From the NCBI GenBank assembly GCA_050733935.1, contig JBOHUC010000174.1:1-36048 (forward strand): DNA of 36,048 nucleotides, read 5' to 3'. Below, one piece after another: positions 17,012 through 25,490 of the stretch (the stretch's first letter is position 1; every line of letters begins with the position of its first letter). Position numbers and translations under genes: made by a program. The notes below the pieces were generated by a model. It did not search any database. It was not told the DNA's origin and saw only the letters and a program-made list of their open reading frames with translations. This stretch comes from JBOHUC01 sp050733935 (GTDB lineage: Bacteria > Eisenbacteria > RBG-16-71-46 > DASYSL01).

Positions 17012-19786
17012 GTGAGCAGCGAGCCGCTGGTTCCCCCTTCGTCCTCGAGCACGATCTCCGCTCTCACGCCGGGCCGCCGGCTCGGCCCGTACGAGATCGT
17101 CGCACCGCTCGGCGCGGGGGGAATGGGTGAGGTCTATCGCGCCCGCGACACGCGACTCGATCGCACGGTCGCGATCAAGGTGCTGCCCGCGCACCTTTCG
17201 ATGGAGCCCGAAGTGCGCGCCCGCTTCGAGCGTGAAGCGCGCGCGGTCTCGAGCCTCAACCACCCGCACATCTGCACGCTCTACGACGTCGGCCACGACA
17301 ACGGCGTGGACTACCTCGTCATGGAGCACCTCGAAGGGGAGACGCTCGCCGAGCGCATCGCGCGCGGGCCGCTTCCGACAGGCGATCTCCTACGGATCGG
17401 TGCCCAGATCGCGGACGCGCTCGACCGCGCGCACCGGCAGGGGCTCATTCATCGCGACTTGAAGCCCGCGAACGTCATGCTCACGAAGCAGGGGGCGAAA
17501 CTCCTCGATTTCGGGCTCGCGCGCGTCGCCGGCATCGGTGCGGCGCCACCGGGCAGCAGCCGCGTGGCGACGATCGGTTCGGGCGCCGCCGGAACCGGGG
17601 CGACGCCTCCGGGGATGCATCCCGCGTTCACGCCGAGCTCGCCCACGATGGGACGCGCGCTCACGGCCGAGGGATCGATCGTCGGCACGTTCCAGTACAT
17701 GTCCCCGGAACAGCTCGAAGGTCAGGAAGCGGACGCGCGCAGTGACCTCTGGGCGTTCGGCGCCACGCTCTACGAGATGGCCACCGGACGGCGCGCGTTC
17801 GAGGGCGCGAGCCAGGCGAGCCTCATCGCGTCGATCCTCAAGGAGCAGCCGCGGTCGATCGCCGAGCTCGTGCCGCTCGCCCCGCCCGCGCTCGATCGCC
17901 TGGTGCGCGGCTGTCTCGCAAAGGATCCCGAAGAGCGCCTGCAGACCGCGCACGACGTGAAGCTCCAGCTCCAGTGGATTGCAGAAGGCGGGTCGCAGGC
18001 GGGCGTGCCGGTCCCCGTTGCGGCCGCGCGCAGGCGCCACGAGCGGCTCGCGTGGATTCTCGCGGGCGCGTCCACGGTCGCCGCGATCGCGTTTGCGGCC
18101 TGGGCTTTCACCCGGCCCGTGCCCGTCCACCACACGACACGCTTCGACGTCATCGCGCCGATGAGTGTCACGCAGCTCACCTGGCCGAAGCTTTCGCCGG
18201 ATGGTCGCACGCTCGCGTTCCAGGGTCGTGATTCGAGCGGTGCCGTCGGCATCTACGTGCGGCGGTTTGAGGCCGTCGAGCCGGTTCTGCTCCCGAACAC
18301 GGCGGACGCGGGGCGCCCGTTCTGGTCGCCTGACGGTTCGCATCTCGCGTACTTCTCCGAGGGTAGGCTCAAGAAAATCCCCGCGGGTGGCGGCCCCGTG
18401 CAGCTCGTCGCAGAGACGCCAGGCGGATTCGACGGCACGTGGGGCGCGGGCGGCGTGGTGCTGTTCGATGGGAACGTGGGGGACTCGATCCGCGCCGTCT
18501 CCGCGTCCGGTGGCGTGCCGTCGCCGGCGACCCGCCTCGACCATGCGACGGGCGAGACGACGCACGGCTGGCCACTCTTCCTTCCGGACGGGAAGCACTT
18601 CCTCTTCACCGCGAGCTTCCAGGGCGGCCGCATCGACCGCATCCGTCTGGGGCACCTCGGAACGCTCGAGTCGGCGGATCTCGACAGCACCGAGTCGCGC
18701 GTCGAGTACGTCGCACCGGGATACATCCTGTTCGTCCGCAGCGGGACTCTGCTCGCGCGGCGGCTCGACCTGGGGGCGAAGAAATGCGTCGGCGAGCCGT
18801 TCGCGGTGGTCGAGGGAATGCTGCTCGGCCAGGGATCCGGAAACTTCTCGGGGTCGGCGAACGGCACAATCGCGTTCCAGGCACAGGGATCGCGCCGCCT
18901 CAAACGGATCGAGGCCGTGGATCGAAGCGGAAAGGTGTTGGCGCAGATCGGCGAGACGGACGACTACGGGCAGCTCGCAGTCTCACCCGACGGGACGAAG
19001 CTTGCGCTCTCGATTTTCGACCTGAGAACGGACAAAAGTGACATCTGGGTACGGGATCTCAAGCGCGGCACGCTGTCACGGCTCACGTTCAATCCGGGGA
19101 ACGACATGTGGCCCATCTGGTCGCCGGATGGACAGCGCATCGCCTTCTCGTCCGATCGACTCGGCCCGTTTCGCATGTTCACGAAGTACGCGAGCGGCGC
19201 CGGGGACGAGGTCCTCGTTCCGGGGCAGAGCGGCGGCAACACCGGCCCGACGCAGTGGTCGGCGGACGGAACGCGCATTGCCGGCCAGGTGCTCCTGAAC
19301 GGTGGGACATGGGATGCCTTCGTCACTTCGCCGACGGACAGCACACAGTGGCGCTGGGTCGCGCGCATGGCGACGTTCTTCGAGACCCAGCCGCGACTTT
19401 CGCCCGACGGCCGCTGGGTTGCGTTTCACTCGAACGAATCCGGAGTCGCTCAGGTGTACGTGCAGTCGTTTCCCGAACCCGTCGGCAAGTGGCAGATCTC
19501 GACGCAAAGCGGCATCGATCCGTGGTGGTCGGGGGACGGGCGAGAGATCCTCTACCGGCAGATGGACGGCAAGATCATGTCGGTGCCGGTGAGCGTGTCA
19601 GGGGCCTCGCTCGAAGCCGGGACTCCGGCCCTGCTCTTCGAGGCGCCGCCTCCGCAGCAGCGCATCGCCGAGTGGCAGGCAACCGTCGACGGACAGCGAT
19701 TCTACCTGCAGCGGATGGTCGGGGACCGCGCGGCGGCTCCGGTCACGGTCGTCGAGAACTGGTCGGCGGAGGTTGCGAAGCGATAG
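17012..19786 (+). CDS. Transmembrane Ser/Thr protein kinase with TolB/WD40-like propeller
   Basis: A 924-residue protein. The N-terminal kinase domain (about 25-325) has the glycine loop GAGGMG (34-39), Lys56 in VAIK, HRD with Asp149, DFG (166-168) and SPE, so it should be active. An insert of about 50 residues rich in Ala, Gly, Pro, Ser and Thr separates DFG from the SPE motif and lengthens the activation segment. One membrane helix (about 346-366) is followed by a long extracytoplasmic domain of PD40/TolB-like blades with repeated motifs such as LSPDGRTLAF, WSPDGSHLAYF, WSPDGQRIAFSSDR and LSPDGRWVAFHSNESG. This layout suggests sensing outside and phosphorylation inside. The start is GTG with GGAGG about eight bases upstream. 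It ends six bases from the convergent lipoprotein gene. Confidence 0.92.
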   Translation: MSSEPLVPPSSSSTISALTPGRRLGPYEIVAPLGAGGMGEVYRARDTRLDRTVAIKVLPAHLSMEPEVRARFEREARAVSSLNHPHICTLYDVGHDNGVDYLVMEHLEGETLAERIARGPLPTGDLLRIGAQIADALDRAHRQGLIHRDLKPANVMLTKQGAKLLDFGLARVAGIGAAPPGSSRVATIGSGAAGTGATPPGMHPAFTPSSPTMGRALTAEGSIVGTFQYMSPEQLEGQEADARSDLWAFGATLYEMATGRRAFEGASQASLIASILKEQPRSIAELVPLAPPALDRLVRGCLAKDPEERLQTAHDVKLQLQWIAEGGSQAGVPVPVAAARRRHERLAWILAGASTVAAIAFAAWAFTRPVPVHHTTRFDVIAPMSVTQLTWPKLSPDGRTLAFQGRDSSGAVGIYVRRFEAVEPVLLPNTADAGRPFWSPDGSHLAYFSEGRLKKIPAGGGPVQLVAETPGGFDGTWGAGGVVLFDGNVGDSIRAVSASGGVPSPATRLDHATGETTHGWPLFLPDGKHFLFTASFQGGRIDRIRLGHLGTLESADLDSTESRVEYVAPGYILFVRSGTLLARRLDLGAKKCVGEPFAVVEGMLLGQGSGNFSGSANGTIAFQAQGSRRLKRIEAVDRSGKVLAQIGETDDYGQLAVSPDGTKLALSIFDLRTDKSDIWVRDLKRGTLSRLTFNPGNDMWPIWSPDGQRIAFSSDRLGPFRMFTKYASGAGDEVLVPGQSGGNTGPTQWSADGTRIAGQVLLNGGTWDAFVTSPTDSTQWRWVARMATFFETQPRLSPDGRWVAFHSNESGVAQVYVQSFPEPVGKWQISTQSGIDPWWSGDGREILYRQMDGKIMSVPVSVSGASLEAGTPALLFEAPPPQQRIAEWQATVDGQRFYLQRMVGDRAAAPVTVVENWSAEVAKR

Positions 19787-19792
19787 GCCCCG

Positions 19793-20911
19793 CTATCGCC
19801 GCGGTCGCGCGAACGCGCTGTCCCAGGTCGCGAGCGCGGGCTTGGGAGCAAGTAATGTGTCGACGAGCCCGATACGCGTGAAGTACGGCAATGCGGTCGA
19901 GGGCGGGAGCGACGAAAACAGCGACGAAGCAAGATCCGTGAACGAGATCTGGAATACGGCGACTGCCTGCGCCTGATCGAGAATCTGCGCCTGCCGTCGC
20001 AGGTAGCGCGCCTGCTTGGCCGCGGAGGAGACGATGCCGCCGACCGACTCCGACGTCCACCCTCCTTCGACCACGAGAACGGGACGGCCGGATTCCATCC
20101 TGATGCGACTGTAATAGTCGAGCGGCACGTCCTCTGGCTCCGCGAAGCCCCCCAGATAGGGATACGACGAGAGCGCGAACTCCTGGGCGAACGGAAAGTC
20201 CGCGATGTCGCGCGCGATTCCTGCGTACACCGGCGGGCCCGGAACTCCGAGCCGCCCCCACGCCACCTCGACCTGCACGCTCACTGACAAGCGCACGTTC
20301 GCATCGTGGACGCGGACGCTCTCGGCCGCGGTATTCGTCATTTGAACGACCCCCGTATAGACGGGAGCCGGTGCGGCCACCTGAATCAAGTTCGTCTCGG
20401 CGGCGAGCACGAGATGAGTCGGCGCGAGGATCGTGTCGATCGCCATCACGTATTCGACGTAGCGCTGCTGGACTTCGGGCTCGGCTATGCTCCGACCGAG
20501 GCGCACGAGCGCCGGATGCTCCGCGCTACGGTCGAGCCCGTTCGTCACGTCGACCGTGATCGTGAGGTCGAGTCGCTTCGCGCGATAGTAGTTCACGATC
20601 CCCTGGTGTTGGATCCGAACCGCGTCGTCGGCCGGGAATCCCGCGAGCAGCGTGTCCCAGGGAGGGTCGATGTGGAGGAGCGCCGCGTCCGAGCGGCGTC
20701 CTGTCCACATCTCGAGCGCCGCGAGCGCGAGTCCGAGATCGGGGGAGGGAGGGAATCCCGAGAAGCCCATGCGCCACGTGCGCGGTGTCGCGGTTGTCGG
20801 CCCGAGCGTGCTCGTGTCGTTGTGCGAGCAGCCGGCCGCGAAGGCGAGGAGACCGGCCGTTGCCAGGGCGCCGAGAAGCGCGAGCAGCGGAGAGCGCGCG
20901 GGGGGACGCAT
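19793..20911 (-). CDS. Glycosidase-like (TIM-barrel) lipoprotein
   Basis: A 372-residue precursor starting MRPPARSPLL with a hydrophobic core and the lipobox-like AFAAGC at about residue 28, so it is probably lipid-anchored. After a Ser/Thr linker come RMGFSGFPPSPDLGLALAAL and ALLHIDPPWDTLL. Late motifs are LSSYPYLGGF, RMESGRPVLVVEGGWTSE and VAVFQISFTDL. These resemble the active-site strands of GH53/GH-A-clan glycosidases, where an Asp or Glu after a beta-strand is catalytic; Glu in VVEGGW is the candidate nucleophile. The family is not certain. A GATAAT hexamer ends only six bases before the ATG and no ribosome site is seen, so the mRNA could be leaderless. A longer upstream start is open in frame but lacks a signal-like N-terminus. 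Confidence 0.6.
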   Translation of the reverse strand: MRPPARSPLLALLGALATAGLLAFAAGCSHNDTSTLGPTTATPRTWRMGFSGFPPSPDLGLALAALEMWTGRRSDAALLHIDPPWDTLLAGFPADDAVRIQHQGIVNYYRAKRLDLTITVDVTNGLDRSAEHPALVRLGRSIAEPEVQQRYVEYVMAIDTILAPTHLVLAAETNLIQVAAPAPVYTGVVQMTNTAAESVRVHDANVRLSVSVQVEVAWGRLGVPGPPVYAGIARDIADFPFAQEFALSSYPYLGGFAEPEDVPLDYYSRIRMESGRPVLVVEGGWTSESVGGIVSSAAKQARYLRRQAQILDQAQAVAVFQISFTDLASSLFSSLPPSTALPYFTRIGLVDTLLAPKPALATWDSAFARPRR

Positions 20912-20945
20912 ACAGGGATTATCGGCAGATTTGCACGCGGAATCG

Positions 20946-20993
20946 AGCCCCGGTGCGCCAGCTCCTGGTGCAGCCCCGGTGCAGCCCCGTTGC
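20946..20993. repeat. Short tandem repeat, four copies of an 11-12 bp unit
   Basis: AGCCCCGGTGC (20946-20956) recurs as AGCTCCTGGTGC, AGCCCCGGTGC and AGCCCCGTTGC up to 20993. It fills much of the 148-bp gap between the divergent lipoprotein and cyclase genes, where both promoters must lie. Confidence 0.6.
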
Positions 20994-21059
20994 GCCCGGT
21001 GCGGCCCGGGGTCCGCCGGGCGCACCTCGTGCTACCGTCCGCGTCGGGAGGACCTCGTC

Positions 21060-21899
21060 ATGAACGGGAGAAAAAGCCTGCTTCTCGGAACGCTCGCGGG
21101 GCTTCTCGCCTGCGTGGTGTTCGGGACCGTTGCCCGTTTCGCAGGCGCGAAGAGTCCTGCGCCGGCGCCGGCGCTCGATCTTGCGGCCTGGGAGCCGATC
21201 GATCTCACGCATCCGTTTAATGCGAAGACGCTCTACTGGCCAACTTCGCCCACGACCTTCGAGCTCAAGCAGCTCTCGTTCGGGAAGTCGCCGGGAGGAT
21301 GGTTCTACGCCGCGAATGCGATTTGCGCGCCCGAGCACGGGGGCACGCATCTCGACGCGCCGATTCATTTCCACGAAGGCGGCCAGACGGCCGATCAGGT
21401 GCCGCTCGAGCGGCTCATCGCGCCGGCGGTCGTGCTCGACGTCACCGACTCGTGCGCACGAAATCCCGACTACCGCTTGCGCGCGGAGGACGTGGTCGCG
21501 TTCGAAAGCCGAAACGGTCGCATCGCGAAGGGAACGATTGTCATCCTGCGCACGGGATGGGAGAAGCGCTGGCCCGAAAGGAAGGCGTACCTGGGAGACG
21601 ACAAACCCGGGGATGCATCGAACCTGCACTTCCCGAGCTTTGGCGAGGCCGCGGCCCGGCTCCTGGTTGAGGAGCGTGAGGTCGCGGCCCTCGGATGTGA
21701 CGTGGCCTCGATCGACTACGGGCAGTCGAAAGACTTCATTGTCCACCGGGTCGCGGCAGCAAAGAACGTTCCCGGATTCGAGAACCTGCGTGGGCTCGAC
21801 CGCCTGCCGCCGCGCGGGGCGTACGTGATCGCGTTGCCGATGAAGATCGAGGGGGGATCGGGAGGGCCGCTGCGCGCGATCGCGCTCGTCGCACGCTAG
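21060..21899 (+). CDS. Exported cyclase-family protein (kynurenine formamidase-like)
   Basis: A 279-residue protein of the cyclase/KynB family, metal-dependent hydrolases that act on N-formylkynurenine, isatin and similar amides or lactams. The family signature is intact as HGGTHLDAPIHFHE (93-106), whose histidines and aspartate bind metal. GTIVILRTGW and DVASIDYGQSKDFIVHR follow, then the conserved C-terminal ENLRGLDRLPPRGAYVIALPMKI segment in pieces. The N-terminus (MNGRK, hydrophobic 6-27) is a signal peptide or anchor, so it acts outside the cytoplasm; most KynB proteins do not. The ATG at 21060 has GGGAGGA upstream. The exact substrate is unknown. Confidence 0.85.
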   Translation: MNGRKSLLLGTLAGLLACVVFGTVARFAGAKSPAPAPALDLAAWEPIDLTHPFNAKTLYWPTSPTTFELKQLSFGKSPGGWFYAANAICAPEHGGTHLDAPIHFHEGGQTADQVPLERLIAPAVVLDVTDSCARNPDYRLRAEDVVAFESRNGRIAKGTIVILRTGWEKRWPERKAYLGDDKPGDASNLHFPSFGEAAARLLVEEREVAALGCDVASIDYGQSKDFIVHRVAAAKNVPGFENLRGLDRLPPRGAYVIALPMKIEGGSGGPLRAIALVAR

Positions 21900-21985
21900 C
21901 GGAAGTGCGATGGATGTCCTATTCTCCCGGCCCGGAGATTCGCTGCCGCTGGCGCCCGACGCCTCTTCCCGGAGATCGTCCTCAA

Positions 21986-23947
21986 ATGTCCGATCCGACG
22001 TTCGACGTCAAGGCAACCATCCGCGACCGCGCCCACATTCGCTCCATGGACGAATACCGGCGGCTGTACAGGGAGTCGCTCGAGCAGCCCGAGAAGTTCT
22101 GGGCCGAGCAGGCGAAGGCGATCGACTGGTTCCACCCCTGGCACAAAGTGTTCGACACCGACATCCATGAAGTCGACTTCGGGTGGTATCTCGGCGGACG
22201 GCTCAACGCATGCTTCAACTGCGTCGATCGGCACCTCGAAACGAAATCGAACCAGACCGCGATCATCTGGGCGGCGGACGAGCCCGGCGTCTATCGTCAC
22301 ATCACGTACGAGGAGCTCAAGCACGAGGTCTCGCGCCTTGCGAACGTGCTGCTCTCGTTCGGCGTGCGGAAGGGCGATCGCGTGTGCATCTACATGCCGA
22401 TGATCCCGGAGACCGTCTACGCGATGCTCGCGTGCGCGCGCATCGGAGCGGTGCACTCGGTGGTGTTCGGTGGTTTCAGCGCCGACTCGCTGCGCGACCG
22501 GATCATCGATGCCGGCAGCAAGGTCCTGATCACGGCGAACGAGGGCCTGCGCGGCGGAAAGAAGATCCACCTGAAGCAGATCGCCGACCATGCGATCGAG
22601 AATCTGCCACTGGTCGAGACCGTGCTCGTCGCACGCCGCACGGATGCGGCCGTTCCGATGAAGAGCGGGCGCGACCACTGGCTCGACGAGGAGTGCGCGA
22701 AGCAGCGTTCGACGTGCACGGTCGAGTGGATGGGGGCCGAGGATCCGCTCTTCATCCTCTATACGTCGGGCAGCACCGGGAAGCCGAAGGGCGTGCTCCA
22801 CACGACGGGCGGCTACCTGACGTTCGCGTCGCTCACCCACCGGCTCGTGTTCGACTACCAGCCGGGGGACATTTACTGCTGCGCGGCCGACGTGGGTTGG
22901 ATCACCGGGCACACGTACATCGTCTACGGACCGCTCGCGAACGGCGCGACCACCGTGATGTTCGAGTCCGTCCCCGTCTACCCCGATCCGGGTCGGTACT
23001 GGAAGCTGGTCGACGACCTCAAGGTGAACATCTTCTACACGGCGCCCACGGCGCTACGCGCGATCGCGCAGGCGGGCGACGAGTACGTGAAGCGCTCGAG
23101 CCGGAAGAGCCTGCGCGTCCTCGGCACCGTCGGCGAGCCGATCAACCCGGAGATCTGGCGCTGGTATCACGACGTGGTCGGAGAGGGGCGCTGCGCGGTC
23201 GTCGACACGTGGTGGCAGACCGAGACCGGCGGCATCCTGATCACACCACTCCCCGGTGTGACGCCGACCAAGCCGGGATCCGCGACACTGCCGTTCTTCG
23301 GCGTGAGGCCGATGGTCGTCGATCCTTCCGACGGGCGCCTCCTCGAAGGCAACGGCGTGACCGGCGCACTCTGCCTCTCGGGTTCCTGGCCAGGGCAGGC
23401 GCGCACGATCTGGGGCGATCACCAGCGCTTCAAGGAGACCTACTTCACGAAGTTCCCCGGCCTCTACTTCACGGGGGACGGCTGCCGGCGGGACGAGGAC
23501 GGCTACTACTGGATCACGGGCCGAATCGACGACGTGCTGAACGTCGCCGGGCACCGCCTGGGGACGGCCGAGCTCGAGAGCGCGCTCGTCGCGCACGATG
23601 CGGTCGCTGAGGCGGCGGTCGTCGGCTTTCCGCATGCGATCAAGGGGACAGGCATCTACGCTTACGTCCTCCTCTCGGCCGACCACTCGAGCCGTCGGGC
23701 CGAAGAGCTCGAAGGCGTCCTTAAGGAACAGGTGCGCCACGTGATCGGGCCGTTCGCGACCCCCGACGTCATCCATATCGCGCCCGGCCTCCCCAAGACC
23801 CGAAGCGGGAAGATCATGCGACGGATCCTCCGAAAGATCGCGGCCGGGGAGTACGAGGGGATGGGGGACGTGACGACCCTCGCCGAGCCCGAGGTGGTCG
23901 AGAAACTCGTATCCCAGCACCGGGAGCGCACGGCCCCGGCCCGCTGA
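21986..23947 (+). CDS. acs: Acetyl-CoA synthetase (AMP-forming)
   Basis: A 653-residue enzyme, full length for the family, activating acetate with ATP and CoA to acetyl-CoA, AMP and PPi. The adenylation motif YTSGSTGKPKG begins at Tyr259. FGGFSADSLRDRI, TPLPG and DTWWQTETGG (whose tryptophan lines the small acetyl pocket) are present. The C-terminal catalytic lysine is Lys609 in TRSGKIMRR, the site acetylated for control in other bacteria. The N-terminal ACAS region (MDEYRRLYRESLEQPEKFW) is typical of acetate rather than longer-acyl enzymes; propionyl-CoA synthetase is a less likely alternative. The ATG at 21986 was chosen to match the family start with GGAG upstream; earlier codons in frame are not conserved-looking. 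Confidence 0.93.
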   Translation: MSDPTFDVKATIRDRAHIRSMDEYRRLYRESLEQPEKFWAEQAKAIDWFHPWHKVFDTDIHEVDFGWYLGGRLNACFNCVDRHLETKSNQTAIIWAADEPGVYRHITYEELKHEVSRLANVLLSFGVRKGDRVCIYMPMIPETVYAMLACARIGAVHSVVFGGFSADSLRDRIIDAGSKVLITANEGLRGGKKIHLKQIADHAIENLPLVETVLVARRTDAAVPMKSGRDHWLDEECAKQRSTCTVEWMGAEDPLFILYTSGSTGKPKGVLHTTGGYLTFASLTHRLVFDYQPGDIYCCAADVGWITGHTYIVYGPLANGATTVMFESVPVYPDPGRYWKLVDDLKVNIFYTAPTALRAIAQAGDEYVKRSSRKSLRVLGTVGEPINPEIWRWYHDVVGEGRCAVVDTWWQTETGGILITPLPGVTPTKPGSATLPFFGVRPMVVDPSDGRLLEGNGVTGALCLSGSWPGQARTIWGDHQRFKETYFTKFPGLYFTGDGCRRDEDGYYWITGRIDDVLNVAGHRLGTAELESALVAHDAVAEAAVVGFPHAIKGTGIYAYVLLSADHSSRRAEELEGVLKEQVRHVIGPFATPDVIHIAPGLPKTRSGKIMRRILRKIAAGEYEGMGDVTTLAEPEVVEKLVSQHRERTAPAR

Positions 23948-24187
23948 CGGCACGGCGACATCTCCCGCCGCCCGCTGACAGTCAGAACTACAGAGAATTT
24001 GTAATTCCCTCCATTTCGCGGGCGGTCGCCGACGGCTGGCGGCGGCCCGGTTCCGCGCTAACACCATGGAATTCCGTCTCAAGGGCGAGCGGTCCGGATC
24101 TTGCCTTGTCCCATGCCGAGACGCTGCGCGTCAGGCCCGCCGACACGACCGCCGAGCGCTCGTGAAGCCCGCCGACGAATGTGGCGT

Positions 24188-24199
24188 CCCAAATTTGGG
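24188..24199. promoter_or_regulatory. Perfect 12-bp palindrome CCCAAATTTGGG, candidate operator
   Basis: A perfect dyad 35 bp before the small membrane-protein start. The 286-bp region 23948-24233 otherwise holds only two small inverted repeats (CTGACAGTCAG, and GAATT/AATTC around TGT at 23995-24007) and no convincing gene. Confidence 0.35.
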
Positions 24200-24233
24200 C
24201 CGGGAATCCTCCGGCCGCTGGAAGGCGGATAGG

Positions 24234-24431
24234 GTGCTTTGGTTCTTGTGGATCGTGCTGCTCACCGCCTGGATCGTGGGGCTTGCAACCGGGGAATTGT
24301 TCCGCGGAAGCCTGCCCCTCGTTCTTGCGATTGCGATCGTGGCCGTGGGGTGCCGGATCGCATCGCGGTGGGCAGCCGGATTTCTGGAGCCCCACGCCGG
24401 CACGGAACACCTTGGGAAGGCGGCTCGATGA
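24234..24431 (+). CDS. Small two-helix membrane protein (lmo0937/DUF5670-like)
   Basis: A 65-residue protein starting VLWFLWIVLLTAWIVGLATG, a hydrophobic helix, then a short turn and a second helix LPLVLAIAIVAVG followed by a basic and polar tail. The WxxWIxGL pattern and the two-helix size resemble the lmo0937 family of tiny stress-associated membrane proteins. The GTG start was chosen because GGAAGG lies eight bases upstream and the family begins at this helix; the frame is open back to 24066. The stop overlaps the next start (ATGA), so it is co-translated with the lipoprotein. Confidence 0.6.
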   Translation: MLWFLWIVLLTAWIVGLATGELFRGSLPLVLAIAIVAVGCRIASRWAAGFLEPHAGTEHLGKAAR

Positions 24432-24958
24432 GACGATCCGCGACCGGACTACTTGAATCGCTCTTCGCCTGTTTCGTTTGCGCCATCGTGGCCGCAGGGC
24501 TCGGTGGCTGCGCGAGGCAGGAAGAGACGTCGACCCTGAGCTCGGACACGACTCACACGCTCGTCGGCGAGTCCGTGCCGACGTATGCCGACACGCTCGA
24601 TCCAGGTTCGCCTCCGGCCGGCGATCCGGCTCCCCCCGGGACCGTGGCCCAGCTCCTGGATCGAGCCAAGGTGAGGGAGTCCGATCTCGGCGCCATGATC
24701 CAGGCGAGCCAGCTCGAGCGGGCGGACGACCTCGCCCTCGAGATCTCGAGCCTGGTCGCGACCGCCGTCGCGCGCGGCGACTTTCGAACCGGCCAGCGCG
24801 ACAGCCTCAAGGCGATCGCCGGCCAGCTCAAGGTTCACGCCCAGGCGCTTGCGGAAGCCGCGAGCATGGGCGACGTCGAGCGCTCGAAGGACGAGTTCAA
24901 GCTCTTGCAGGGAGACCTGCGCACGGCCGAGTCCGCGATGGGTCCCGGCCCCATGTAA
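24428..24958 (+). CDS. Small uncharacterised lipoprotein
   Basis: A 176-residue precursor with a clear lipoprotein signal: MRRSATGLLESLF, a hydrophobic core and the lipobox LGGC at about residue 28. A Thr/Ser/Pro-rich linker (to about 75) leads to a mostly helical domain with DRAKVRESDLGAMIQASQ and LKAIAGQLKVHAQALAEAA, heptad-like and rich in Ala, Leu, Glu and Lys. I do not recognise a family. Translational coupling to the small membrane protein suggests a joint envelope function. Confidence 0.7.
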   Translation: MRRSATGLLESLFACFVCAIVAAGLGGCARQEETSTLSSDTTHTLVGESVPTYADTLDPGSPPAGDPAPPGTVAQLLDRAKVRESDLGAMIQASQLERADDLALEISSLVATAVARGDFRTGQRDSLKAIAGQLKVHAQALAEAASMGDVERSKDEFKLLQGDLRTAESAMGPGPM

Positions 24959-25023
24959 GGAGACGAGAAGCCGAAAGGGCAGTCGGCGTCGGCCGGGCCG
25001 CAAGACGGGTGGCGCCCAAAGCG

Positions 25024-25105
25024 GAGGTGGATCCCACGGAATCAGCGTGAGGCGGAAACTACGGTTTCCTCTCCCGCGCCGTTCGATCCACCTCTTACCT
25101 TTTTT
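25024..25105 (+). terminator. Structured terminator-like element with cUACGg tetraloop
   Basis: GAGGTGGATC (25024-25033) pairs perfectly with GATCCACCTC (25085-25094). Inside, ACGG/CCGT can pair, and GGAAAC/GTTTCC (25054-25069) closes a UACG loop on a C-G pair, a very stable tetraloop. TTACC and six T follow (25100-25105). This is probably the terminator of the lipoprotein operon, though the elaborate inside could be a small structured RNA. Confidence 0.55.
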
Positions 25106-25124
25106 CTGGCGCGCGGTGAGTTCG

Positions 25125-25447
25125 TCAACTTGCCCCGGGGCAAGTTGATCAATGCCGTTGATCAACGGTGTTGATCGAGAAAACCAACTGGTTCCAGAAC
25201 CAGTTGGGGGCTCGTGAGCGGGGGGCATGTGGGCGTGACCCCGGTCGAGCCGGGGGTCACTTCCTGCGCAGCAAGTGCGCCATCGGCCCGAGTCAACTTG
25301 CCCTGGGGCAAGTTGACTGAACTGGTCTTGAGACCAGTTGATGCGCAAGTCGGTCGGGCGAACATGCCCCGGGGCATGTTGTCGTGACCGCCGGTCGAAC
25401 CGGGGGTCACATGCTGCACAGCACGTGCCTCGCGGGGCAACTTGCCC
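25125..25447. repeat. Array of adjoining palindromes in a composite tandem repeat
   Basis: Unit A contains the following. 25125-25148 is a perfect dyad with arm TCAACTTGCCCC. 25148-25175 has core CCGTTGATCAACGG. 25184-25207 has arm CCAACTGGTT and loop CCAG. 25235-25260 has arm GTGACCCCGG with one bulge. 25264-25271 is CTGCGCAG. Unit B repeats most of these. 25292-25317 has arm GTCAACTTGCCC. 25320-25339 has arm AACTGGTCT. 25361-25380 is a perfect dyad with arm AACATGCCCC. 25384-25410 is the GTGACC dyad. 25412-25428 has GCTGCACAGC and GCACGTGC. A third unit begins at about 25435 (GGGCAACTTGCCC) and breaks off. Some differences between copies are matched on both arms. No gene lies in 24959-25553. 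Confidence 0.85.
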
Positions 25448-25460
25448 GGCCGAGTCCGGC

Positions 25461-25490
25461 TTGACGGCCCGCGTCCCCGACCCCTACACT
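25461..25490 (+). promoter_or_regulatory. Sigma-70-like promoter for tRNA-Ala
   Basis: TTGACG (25461-25466), an 18-base spacer and TACACT (25485-25490) match the -35 and -10 consensus at 5/6 and 4/6. Transcription would begin near 25497, about 57 bases before the tRNA. It directly follows the palindrome array. Confidence 0.6.

Noticed and set aside
25125..25447. Palindrome array as a CRISPR
   Set aside because: Repeats are not uniform in length or sequence, there are no regular unique spacers, and no cas genes are present.
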